A DNA stretch of 12,504 nucleotides from Lachnospiraceae bacterium UBA4317 (GTDB lineage Bacteria > Bacillota_A > Clostridia > Lachnospirales > Lachnospiraceae), in contig DGUF01000110.1 in assembly GCA_002394525.1 (NCBI GenBank), positions 1 through 12,504 on the forward strand. Reading direction: 5' to 3'. The translations under genes were made by a program, and so were the position numbers. The notes under the pieces are model-generated. The model did not search any database and was not told the origin of the DNA. It worked only from the letters and a program-made list of their open reading frames with translations. Position 1 is the first letter of the stretch. Every line of letters starts with the position of its first letter. Positions 1-6,353 of the stretch are shown one piece after another.

Positions 1-394
1 AGGTGTTGGTGCGGGGCCGCAGATGGGTGACCGTGCGCAGGTACTCCAGCGTGTGGCGCTTGGGCTGGATGGGGAAGTCGGGCGTGGAGGCGCCCTCGAC
101 CGCGACGGCCTCGGCCTGGAGCTCAAACGGCTGCTTGGCGTCCGGGGTCAGCTCGACCCTGCCGGTGACGATCAGCGCCGCGCCGATGTTGATCTTCGAG
201 AGCTCTGCAAAGTTTGCAAGCTGGTCGGTGATGACGACCTGCACCGGGCTGAAGAAGGTGCCGTCGGAGAGCATCAGAAAGCCGAACTGCTTCGAGGCGC
301 GGCGGTTGCGCACCCAGCCGCCCAGCTTGACGGACTTGCCGGCGTAGGCATCGATGTTGCGATAGAGCTCGCGGACAGTTAAAAGTTGTTCCAT
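1..394 (-). CDS. asnS: Asparaginyl-tRNA synthetase, N-terminal part (cut by window edge)
   Basis: AsnRS joins asparagine to tRNA-Asn in the cytoplasm, using ATP. Only the first 131 codons are present; the frame leaves the window at base 1. The visible protein starts MEQLLTVRELYRN and contains KLGGWVRNRRASKQFGF, then LMLSDGTFF and VQVVITDQL. This is the OB-fold anticodon-binding domain of class IIb synthetases. It then reaches PIQPKRHTLEYLRTVTHLRP, the standard link into the catalytic domain. The ATG at 394 is chosen because a GGAG lies 8 nt upstream and family members start at this point. It lies 59 nt downstream of asnA on the same strand, so both are probably on one mRNA. AspRS is the main alternative, but the asnA neighbour and the QPKRH-type linker favour AsnRS. 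The class II catalytic motifs are outside the window. Confidence 0.93.
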   Translation of the reverse strand, partial: MEQLLTVRELYRNIDAYAGKSVKLGGWVRNRRASKQFGFLMLSDGTFFSPVQVVITDQLANFAELSKINIGAALIVTGRVELTPDAKQPFELQAEAVAVEGASTPDFPIQPKRHTLEYLRTVTHLRPRTNT

Positions 395-411
395 GTTGTA
401 TTCTCCGTTTC

Positions 412-433
412 ACGGGGCGGCCCTGGCCGCCCG
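412..433 (-). repeat. GC-rich stem-loop in the asnA-asnS intercistronic gap
   Basis: On the minus-strand transcript, ACGGGCGGCC pairs with GGCCGCCCCGT across a 2-nt loop, with one extra C bulged. It sits between the asnA stop and the asnS ribosome site. No T run follows on the minus strand, so it does not look like a terminator. It could stabilise the upstream mRNA end, mark a processing site or tune asnS translation; that role is inference. Confidence 0.55.
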
Positions 434-453
434 TTATTTATTATATTGTATCG

Positions 454-1473
454 CTACAGCAGCATCACGCCTGCATTTTCGCAGGTGGTTCTGGTGTAGG
501 CGTCCCAGATGCTCGACTGCACCTCGCCGATGTGGGCGCAGCCCATCATCAGCATGCACAGCCGGGACTGGCCGATGCCGCCGCCGATCGTGAGCGGCAG
601 CTTGCCCTCGAGCAGGGCGCGGTGGAAGGGCAGGGAAGCGCGCTCCTCGCAGCCGGCCTCCCTGAGCTGCCGCCGCAGGGCGTCTGCATCCACGCGCACG
701 CCCATCGAGGAGATCTCAAAGCTCCGCTCCAGCACCGGGTTCCAGTAGAGGATGTCGCCGTTGAGGCTCCAGTCGTCGTAGTCCGGCGCGCGGCCGTCGT
801 GGCGCTCGCCGGAGCGCAGCCTGCCGCCGATCTGCATCAGAAACACGACCTTGTTCCGGTTTTCCGCGCAGAAGGCGGTCTCCCGGTCGGCGCCGCGATC
901 AAGCTCGGGGTAGCGGTCGGCCAGCTCCTGGGTCGTGAGAAACACGATCTCCCGGGGCAGCTCCGCCGAGAGCTTCGGAAACTCGATCTTGAGCGTCTCG
1001 TTGGTGACGTAGATCGCGTTGACGATGCGCTGGACCGTCGTCTTGAGCGTGTCGAGATTGCGCTCCCTGGCCGTGATGACCTTTTCCCAGTCCCACTGGT
1101 CCACATAGATCGAGTGGATGTTGTCCGTTACTTCATCGCGCCTGATCGCGCTCATGTCGGTGTAGAGTCCCTCGCCGACCTGGAAGCCGTACTTTTTCAG
1201 GGCGTAGCGCTTCCACTTGGCCAGAGACTGGACGACCTCCCCGCGGCGGCCGTTCTGCTCGAGAATGTCAAAATCCACAGGACGTTCGACTCCGTTTAGG
1301 TTGTCGTTAAGTCCGGATGAGGGATCGACAAAGAGGGGGGCGGACACACGGAGCAGATTCAGACGTTCCGCCAGCATGTTCTGGAAAAAGTCCTTGACGG
1401 TCTTGATACCCACCTGTGTATCGTGGAGATTCAGCGCGGAATGATAACCTTCCGGAATCATTGGATTCTTCAT
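454..1473 (-). CDS. asnA: Aspartate-ammonia ligase (asparagine synthetase A)
   Basis: AsnA makes asparagine from aspartate, ammonia and ATP (giving AMP and PPi) in the cytoplasm. The 339-residue length fits the family (about 330). Family motifs are seen in order: QSLAKWKR (82-89), GEGLYTDM (100-107), SIYVDQWDWE (121-130), RAPDYDDW (228-235), LNGDILYWNPVLE (237-249), SSMGVRVD (255-262) and IGGGIGQSRL (296-305). These belong to the class II synthetase-like fold that binds ATP and aspartate. The ATG at 1473 is chosen because homologues start here. AGGAGG lies upstream at 1488-1493, with a rather long 14-nt spacing. The same frame stays open back to 1665, but that extension is unlike any family member and is taken as non-coding. 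asnS follows on the same strand, so asparagine supply and tRNA charging are probably co-expressed. No T-box leader was recognised. Confidence 0.96.
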   Translation of the reverse strand: MKNPMIPEGYHSALNLHDTQVGIKTVKDFFQNMLAERLNLLRVSAPLFVDPSSGLNDNLNGVERPVDFDILEQNGRRGEVVQSLAKWKRYALKKYGFQVGEGLYTDMSAIRRDEVTDNIHSIYVDQWDWEKVITARERNLDTLKTTVQRIVNAIYVTNETLKIEFPKLSAELPREIVFLTTQELADRYPELDRGADRETAFCAENRNKVVFLMQIGGRLRSGERHDGRAPDYDDWSLNGDILYWNPVLERSFEISSMGVRVDADALRRQLREAGCEERASLPFHRALLEGKLPLTIGGGIGQSRLCMLMMGCAHIGEVQSSIWDAYTRTTCENAGVMLL

Positions 1474-1579
1474 AACTCTGGTAAAAACCTCCTGAATAAT
1501 GATTAAAAAATGCGCGCGGATCCGGGGCTCGGTTCCGGCTTCTAATAGTAAACAACATTCCGGAGAAAAAATCAATAAC

Positions 1580-1589
1580 TTGTATACAA
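1580..1589. promoter_or_regulatory. Palindrome TTGTATACAA, possible GntR-family operator
   Basis: The 10-bp sequence is a perfect palindrome matching the TNGT-NN-ACNA pattern of GntR-family operators; the Bacillus gnt operator core is CTTGTATACAAG. It lies 107 bp upstream of the asnA start and 190 bp upstream of the helicase start, so it could act on asnA. No GntR-type regulator gene is in the window. A 10-bp palindrome can arise by chance in AT-rich DNA. Confidence 0.3.
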
Positions 1590-1763
1590 TGATATAAATA
1601 GAATTTTTGCCCTTACTGTCCACTCCCCCTCGAAGGGCGTGTGTTTTTTGCCACAGCCTTTCCATATGTCTGGTTCCCGCAGAGAATGTGCCATGTGCCG
1701 GAAGCTTTCATGATCGTGTTTTTTGAAGAGGCTGCGACAGGTGGATGCTTTTTTGCGGTGATG

Positions 1764-1772
1764 TGGTATACT
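1764..1772 (+). promoter_or_regulatory. Extended -10 promoter element before the helicase gene
   Basis: TGG-TATACT is a TGN-extended -10 hexamer with 5 of 6 matches to TATAAT. The -35 position (about 1744-1749, GATGCT) is poor, which extended -10 promoters tolerate. Transcription would start about 7 nt downstream, near 1779. That almost coincides with the first ATG of the helicase, leaving little or no leader. Confidence 0.45.
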
Positions 1773-1778
1773 GTAAAA

Positions 1779-1808
1779 ATGACTGATGAAAAGATGACTG
1801 ATGAAAAG
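1779..1808 (+). repeat. Exact 15-bp tandem duplication at the helicase start
   Basis: ATGACTGATGAAAAG occurs twice back to back (1779-1793 and 1794-1808) and is followed by another ATG at 1809. Each copy encodes MTDEK, giving three in-frame start codons spaced 15 nt apart. The unit length equals that of the two longer repeat tracts in the same gene. Confidence 0.95.
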
Positions 1809-4745
1809 ATGATCTTTAAAATATCTGTGCGGGGTCTGGTCGAATTTATGCTGCGGAGCGGATCTCTGGAGCTGGCGGGCGGGAGGTCCGACGAGGCCTC
1901 GATGGCAGAAGGTGCCCGGATCCACCGGTCCCTGCAGAAAAAAGAGGGGGCCGGCTATCAGGCGGAGGTGCCTCTGCGGATCGACCTGCCTGTCCTGGCC
2001 TCTGACCCGGACCTGTCCGTCCTGCGGCTGGCGGAGACGACAGGTGCTGCTGAGGAGACCGTCGCCCCGGAGGAAAACGGCGGGGACGGGTATAATACTG
2101 TCCTGGTCCGCCTCGAGGGCCGGGCAGACGGGATCTACCTGAGAAAAGATGAGGAGAGCTCCCAAGGGGGAACGAATCCTTCAAAAAGAGATTCCTCGAA
2201 AAAAGATTCCTTAAAAATAGATTCCTCAACAGAAGTTCTCTCAAAAACAGGTTCTTCAAAAAACAGACCCTCAAATGAAGATCCCGCAGAAGATGGTCTT
2301 TCAGAAGAGAATCCCCAAAAGAAGGAAGCGGGGATCTGGACCATCGATGAGATCAAGACCATACGGGGAGCCCTGAAACCGGAGAGGCCCGAGGAGGTCC
2401 ACCTGGCCCAGGCCCGCTGCTACGGCCGCATCTATGCGGAGCAGCAGGGGCTGGAAAGGATCGGGATCCGCATGACCTACTGCAGCCGGCTGACCGGCCA
2501 GGTCTGGTATTTTTATGAGGAATGGACCTATGAGGACCTGGACAGCTGGTTCGGGGACCTGATCCGGAGCTGGCTCCCCTGGCTCGGCCTGCGCCTGTCC
2601 TGCCGCCGGACCGCCATCAGGACCCTGCGGGAGATGCAGTTTCCCTATGTCTACCGGAAGGGCCAGTTTGACCTGGCGGCGGGCGTCTACCGGACCATCG
2701 TGCATGGCAGGAAGCTCTTTCTGCAGGCGCCGACCGGGACCGGAAAGACCCTGGCCGTCCTCTTTCCCTCGCTCAAGGCCCTGGGAGAGGGGAAGGCGGA
2801 GAGGATCTTTTACCTGACCGCCAAGGCCGTGGCCGGCCGGGCCGCGACGGAGGCACTGACCCTTCTGAAGGAGAGGGGGCTGAACATCCGCAGTCTTGTG
2901 ATCAGTTCCAGGGACCGCATCTGTCCCCTCGAGACGGTGGAATGCACCCCTGCGCACTGTCCCAGGGCCGACGGCCATTACGACCGCGTCAACGACGCCC
3001 TGGAGGACCTGCTCAGGAGGGCGGGGGAGGGGGACGTGATGACTGCGGAGAGGATCTCGGAATGCGCGCGGGACCACGGGGTGTGTCCCTACGAGCTGGC
3101 CCGGGACGCGGTGGATTTTGCCGATGTCATTATCTGCGACTATAATTATATCTTTCATCCGGAGGCGGCCTTTACCACTCCCTTTGACCGGTCCCTCCTT
3201 CTGATCGATGAAGCCCACAACCTTCTGGACAGGGCGAGGGACATGTACAGCGCCAGCCTTTCCAGCAGGGAGGTCCGGACCTTCCGCAGGTCGGTCAGGG
3301 ACCGGCAGCCCGGGCTCTGGAAGAGCATGAGGGGTCTGGTCCGGGTCCTGGGCCGGCTGGAAAAGGAAGCGGCCGGAGACGGCCGGGGGGACGGTCAGGT
3401 CTTAGCGGGAGAGGACAGGCCTGAGAGGGCGCGGGTCCTTGAGGGCTGGACGGAGGAGAAAATTACGAAGGAGTCCGGCACGAAGGAGACCGGCACTCAG
3501 GTGACCAGTACCGGGGAGTCCGGCACAAAAGAGACCGGCGGGAAAGAAGCCGGCACTCGGGTGACCAGTACCGGGGAGGCCGGCGCGGGAGAGACCAGCG
3601 TCGGAGTGATCAGTGCGGGGGAGACCGGCACGGCGGGGACCCCTGCGAAGGAGGAGCTTCTTTCTGCCCTGCGGGAGACGGGGGACGCGATCCGCTGGAT
3701 CCTGGAGCAGGACTCGAAGAGCCGGGCCCTGCAGAGCGCGGCCGGGATCGAGACAGAGGGTCCCGGCAGGGACCTGCTGGACTTTTATTTCGGGATCTCT
3801 CATTTCCAGAAGATGCTGGAGGAGATCGATTCCCATTATATCGTCTACAGCACGGGAGGCGGCCGGCGCCGGGGAGGGCCCGGCTTTGAGCTCCACCTCT
3901 TCTGTGCCGACCCGTCCGGCAGGGTCGGAAGCCGCATGGCGTCCTATATCTCCACGGTCCTATTTTCGGCGACCTTTCTCCCGATCCAGTACTACAAGGG
4001 ACTTCTGGGGGGAGGCCCGGAGGACTATGAGATGTATGCCCCTTCCTCCTTCCCGCCGGAGCGGCGTAAGATCCTGATCGTAAAGGATGTGACCAGCCGC
4101 TACCGCGACAGGAGCGCGGACAATTATGAGCGGATCGCCGGGGCCATCGGTCAGGCGGCCGCCTGCCATCCCGGCAATTACATGGCCTTTTTTCCCTCCT
4201 ACCTCTTTCTGGAAAATGTGCTGGAGGCCTTCCGCGGACTGTACGGGACCTCTGATCAGGCTCCCGCGGGGATCAGCGTCCTCGCGCAGAAGCCGCAGAT
4301 GACGGACCGGGAGCGGGCGGATTTCCTGCAGGCCTTTGAGGAGGCACGGACTGACAGTACCCTGGTGGGTTTTTGCGTCATGGGAGGCATGTTCGGGGAG
4401 GGGATCGACCTGCGCGATGACAGGCTGATCGGGACCTTTGTGGTAGGAACCGGGATCCCGCCTGTGGATCCGGGGCGCGAACTGCTCAAAAGATACTTTT
4501 CGGACCGGGGCCGGGCGGGCTATGATTTTGCCTACCGCTTTCCCGGCATGAACAAGGTCCTGCAGGCCGCGGGCCGCGTGATCCGCACATCGACGGACAC
4601 GGGCGTGATCCTGCTCCTGGACGGACGCTTCGGGGAGGCAGTCAACAGAGGGCTCTTCCCCGCGGAGTGGGGAGACCCGCTGGCAGTGGACAGCGGGACG
4701 GCGGCGCGTCTGGTCGGGGAATTCTGGGACCGGCAAAAATGTTAA
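1779..4745 (+). CDS. DinG/XPD-family ATP-dependent helicase with N-terminal PD-(D/E)XK-like nuclease motif
   Basis: This is a superfamily 2 Rad3/XPD/DinG-type DNA helicase of 988 residues from the 1779 start, probably acting in DNA repair. The N-terminal part resembles a RecB/Cas4-type nuclease: D117-G (in GRADGI) and later IDEIKT with E191-x-K193. Helicase motifs follow. A Q-motif-like segment FPYVYRKGQFD precedes Walker A APTGTGKT (317-324). Clustered cysteines C382, C389, C394, C429 and C436 are candidates for the XPD-type iron-sulfur cluster. DEAH is at 477-480, motif III LFSAT at 728-732, then GEGIDL, and motif VI QAAGRVIR at 929-936. Two pentapeptide repeat tracts are inserted (about residues 130-184 and 565-624). 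The frame is open back to 1641, but the conserved part begins near MIFKISVRGLVEF (1809). Starts at 1779, 1794 and 1809 are all possible and none has a clear Shine-Dalgarno sequence. No clear terminator follows the stop. The helicase call is firm; the nuclease is inferred from motifs only. Confidence 0.9.
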   Translation: MTDEKMTDEKMIFKISVRGLVEFMLRSGSLELAGGRSDEASMAEGARIHRSLQKKEGAGYQAEVPLRIDLPVLASDPDLSVLRLAETTGAAEETVAPEENGGDGYNTVLVRLEGRADGIYLRKDEESSQGGTNPSKRDSSKKDSLKIDSSTEVLSKTGSSKNRPSNEDPAEDGLSEENPQKKEAGIWTIDEIKTIRGALKPERPEEVHLAQARCYGRIYAEQQGLERIGIRMTYCSRLTGQVWYFYEEWTYEDLDSWFGDLIRSWLPWLGLRLSCRRTAIRTLREMQFPYVYRKGQFDLAAGVYRTIVHGRKLFLQAPTGTGKTLAVLFPSLKALGEGKAERIFYLTAKAVAGRAATEALTLLKERGLNIRSLVISSRDRICPLETVECTPAHCPRADGHYDRVNDALEDLLRRAGEGDVMTAERISECARDHGVCPYELARDAVDFADVIICDYNYIFHPEAAFTTPFDRSLLLIDEAHNLLDRARDMYSASLSSREVRTFRRSVRDRQPGLWKSMRGLVRVLGRLEKEAAGDGRGDGQVLAGEDRPERARVLEGWTEEKITKESGTKETGTQVTSTGESGTKETGGKEAGTRVTSTGEAGAGETSVGVISAGETGTAGTPAKEELLSALRETGDAIRWILEQDSKSRALQSAAGIETEGPGRDLLDFYFGISHFQKMLEEIDSHYIVYSTGGGRRRGGPGFELHLFCADPSGRVGSRMASYISTVLFSATFLPIQYYKGLLGGGPEDYEMYAPSSFPPERRKILIVKDVTSRYRDRSADNYERIAGAIGQAAACHPGNYMAFFPSYLFLENVLEAFRGLYGTSDQAPAGISVLAQKPQMTDRERADFLQAFEEARTDSTLVGFCVMGGMFGEGIDLRDDRLIGTFVVGTGIPPVDPGRELLKRYFSDRGRAGYDFAYRFPGMNKVLQAAGRVIRTSTDTGVILLLDGRFGEAVNRGLFPAEWGDPLAVDSGTAARLVGEFWDRQKC
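2166..2330 (+). repeat. Degenerate 15-bp minisatellite (pentapeptide S-K-x-D-S) in the helicase gene
   Basis: About eleven 15-bp units lie end to end in frame. Examples are TCAAAAAGAGATTCC (2181), TCGAAAAAAGATTCC (2196), TTAAAAATAGATTCC (2211), TCAAAAACAGGTTCT (2241) and TCAGAAGAGAATCCC (2301). They encode units such as SKRDS, SKKDS, LKIDS, SKTGS and SEENP. The tract is much richer in A than the flanking GC-rich sequence. It separates the nuclease-motif residues D117 and E191-x-K193, which are normally close in sequence. Confidence 0.92.
3471..3650 (+). repeat. GC-rich 15-bp minisatellite with a 60-bp higher-order unit in the helicase gene
   Basis: Twelve 15-bp units are in frame, for example GAGTCCGGCACGAAG (3471), GAGACCGGCACTCAG (3486), GTGACCAGTACCGGG (3501, repeated exactly at 3561) and GAGTCCGGCACAAAA (3516). 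They encode pentapeptides such as ESGTK, ETGTQ and VTSTG. The block at about 3490-3524 recurs at 3550-3584 with very few changes, so a 60-bp block seems to have been duplicated. The tract lies between DEAH and motif III, where XPD-type enzymes carry the Arch domain. Confidence 0.92.
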
Positions 4746-5015
4746 CTTCAAACCGGCTGAATCGTCAGGTAATTTTGAGAATTATTGCGGAATAAAGACA
4801 AAATCGGTTTTTTCAGATTTCTGCGCAAATGTGGATAACTTTGTGGAATTTGGGGAAAACTATTTGATGAGGATCGCGGGGGTGTTTCCGGGAGGATAAA
4901 ATCACAAACGAAAAACAGACCATTTTAATCTGTGCCGATGATTTTGACCGAAATGGTTAATAAAATTAATGTTAACCGGCGCCGCCTGGGGCGGGAGCCG
5001 GAAGAGAGGAGACTT
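4746..5015. other. Intergenic region upstream of the GH13 gene
   Basis: These 270 bases are AT-rich compared with the genes. They hold one perfect DnaA-box sequence, TGTGGATAA (4830-4838), and an isolated GGGAGG near 4890 with no usable start after it. They also hold an inverted repeat at 4955-4977 and the GH13 ribosome site GAGGAG just before 5016. TTGACC near 4944 is a fair -35 hexamer, but the sequence 17 nt later (TAATGT) is a poor -10. An open frame from 4932 joins the GH13 gene, but its extra 28 residues do not fit the family. No hairpin plus T-run terminator for the helicase was found. Confidence 0.55.
4955..4977. promoter_or_regulatory. Inverted repeat GGTTAA-N11-TTAACC upstream of the GH13 gene
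   Basis: Perfect 6-bp arms (4955-4960 and 4972-4977) flank an 11-nt AT-rich spacer, 38 nt before the GH13 start codon and just after the TTGACC -35 candidate. The position suits an operator for a sugar-responsive repressor, but the sequence does not match the CcpA cre or MalR consensus. The role is inference. Confidence 0.3.
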
Positions 5016-6341
5016 ATGTGGGCTGACAAAAGCGTTTTTTACCAGATCTATACACTGGGGTTCTGCGGGGCACCCTTTGCCAACGAGGGGGATCCGGAGG
5101 AGGAGATCTCCAGGCACCGGATCCTCAAGGTCAGGGACTGGATCCCGCACATCAAAAAGCTTGGAGCGGACGCGGTCTATTTCTGCCCCTTGTTCTCATC
5201 CGACACACACGGCTATAATACAAGGGATTACCGGCGCCTGGATGAGCGCCTGGGGACCAATGAGGATTTCCAAAAGGTGTGCCGGGCCCTGCACAGGAAG
5301 GGAATCAAAATCGTCCTGGACGGCGTGTTCAATCATGTGGGGCGGGGCTTTGCCCAGTTTCAGGATGTCCTGAAAAACCGGGAGAACTCTCCTTATAAGG
5401 ACTGGTTCCACATCGATTTCGGGGGCAATTCCCCCTGTAATGATGGCCTCTGGTATGAGGGCTGGGAGGGCAATTACGACCTGGTCAAGCTCAATCTCCG
5501 CAATGAGGAGGTGGTCTCCCATATCTTCGAGGCGGTCCGTTACTGGATCGAGTATTTCGATATCGACGGCCTGCGCCTGGACGTGGCCTACTGCCTGGAC
5601 CGGGATTTTATACGGCGGCTGCGGTCCTTTACGGATTCTCTGAAGGAGGACTTCTTCCTGGTCGGGGAGATCCTGGGAGGGGACTACAAGGTCATCATGG
5701 GCGAGGGGATGCTGCACTCCGCGACCAATTACGAGTGCTACAAGGGCCTCCACTCCGCCTTCAACAGCATGAACATGTTTGAAATCATCCATTCGCTCAT
5801 GCGGCAGTTCGGCAAGGAGCCCTGGACCCTCTACAGGGGATACCACCTGCTCTCCTTTGTCGACAACCACGATGTGACCCGGGCGGCGACGATCCTCAGG
5901 GAGCCGAAGCACCTGCCCCTGCTCTATGCCCTCTGCTTTGCCATGCCCGGCATCCCCTGCGTCTACTACGGAAGCGAGTGGGGCGCCGAGGGGGACAAGA
6001 AGAACGGGGACCCGTCTCTGCGGCCCTGCTTTGACAAACCTCAGTGGAATGAACTGACTGACTGGATCAGTCGACTCGCGGAGGCCAAGAAAAACTCTGA
6101 GGCCCTGTGCTTCGGGGAGTTCAGGAGTGTGCTCCTGACCAATAAGCAATGTATATTTGAGCGCAAAAGCGAACACGAGCGGGTCATGGCAGCCATCAAT
6201 GCGGACTCCGAGGAATATGTTGCCCACTTTGACGCGGGCTGCGGGACGGCCGTGGACCTGATCACCGGAAAGATGCACGACTTCGGCGGCGGGAGCCACC
6301 TGCCTCCCTACAGCGCGGCTTTCTGGAAGATGGAAAAATAA
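5016..6341 (+). CDS. GH13 alpha-amylase-family glycoside hydrolase, cytoplasmic
   Basis: The 441-residue protein starts MWADKSVFYQIYTLGFCGAP and has all four GH13 signature regions. These are region I DGVFNH (D102-H107), region II GLRLDVA with nucleophile D189 and R187, region III VGEI with acid/base E218, and region IV FVDNHD with D286. The catalytic triad is intact. There is no signal peptide or added carbohydrate-binding module, so it probably acts inside the cell on imported maltodextrins or related alpha-glucans. The exact specificity (alpha-amylase, maltodextrin glucosidase or neopullulanase-like) cannot be told from these motifs. The ATG at 5016 follows GAGGAG closely and homologues start at MWA; an upstream ATG at 4932 in the same frame lacks support. 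The next gene begins 12 nt after the stop, so the two are probably co-transcribed. Confidence 0.93.
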   Translation: MWADKSVFYQIYTLGFCGAPFANEGDPEEEISRHRILKVRDWIPHIKKLGADAVYFCPLFSSDTHGYNTRDYRRLDERLGTNEDFQKVCRALHRKGIKIVLDGVFNHVGRGFAQFQDVLKNRENSPYKDWFHIDFGGNSPCNDGLWYEGWEGNYDLVKLNLRNEEVVSHIFEAVRYWIEYFDIDGLRLDVAYCLDRDFIRRLRSFTDSLKEDFFLVGEILGGDYKVIMGEGMLHSATNYECYKGLHSAFNSMNMFEIIHSLMRQFGKEPWTLYRGYHLLSFVDNHDVTRAATILREPKHLPLLYALCFAMPGIPCVYYGSEWGAEGDKKNGDPSLRPCFDKPQWNELTDWISRLAEAKKNSEALCFGEFRSVLLTNKQCIFERKSEHERVMAAINADSEEYVAHFDAGCGTAVDLITGKMHDFGGGSHLPPYSAAFWKMEK

Positions 6342-6353
6342 GAGGATTATATT

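Larger units (their letters stand above)
1474..1778. other. Divergent intergenic region between asnA and the helicase gene
   Basis: This stretch of about 305 bases separates the minus-strand asnA from the plus-strand helicase and is more AT-rich than the genes. It holds the asnA ribosome site (AGGAGG complement at 1488-1493), a perfect 10-bp palindrome at 1580-1589 and an extended -10 element for the helicase at 1764-1772. Reading toward asnA, TTGATT followed 17-19 nt later by TTTACTAT is a weak promoter candidate; the exact -10 is unclear. I looked for a T-box signature (a TGGNACCGCG-like sequence) in the asnA leader and did not find one. No additional gene is supported here. Confidence 0.6.

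Noticed and set aside
1474..1620. Possible T-box riboswitch in the asnA leader
   Set aside because: No TGGNACCGCG-like T-box sequence or terminator-antiterminator pair could be found, and the leader is short.
1474..1665. Upstream extension of the asnA frame (64 more residues)
   Set aside because: AsnA homologues begin near the ATG at 1473, AGGAGG precedes that start, and the extra stretch has no family resemblance.
1641..1778. Upstream extension of the helicase frame (46 more residues)
   Set aside because: The extra segment is Phe/Cys-rich and unlike the family N-terminus. It overlaps the likely promoter, and no ribosome site supports it.
2166..2330. CRISPR array or spaced direct repeats
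   Set aside because: The units are contiguous 15-bp repeats in frame inside a gene, with no spacers.
2301..3218. Minus-strand open frame within the helicase gene
   Set aside because: It is antisense to the Walker A and iron-sulfur regions and is a composition shadow.
4830..4838. Perfect DnaA box TGTGGATAA in the intergenic region before the GH13 gene
   Set aside because: A single box without a cluster, AT-rich unwinding element or dnaA/dnaN neighbours is not an origin; one match is expected by chance in a genome.
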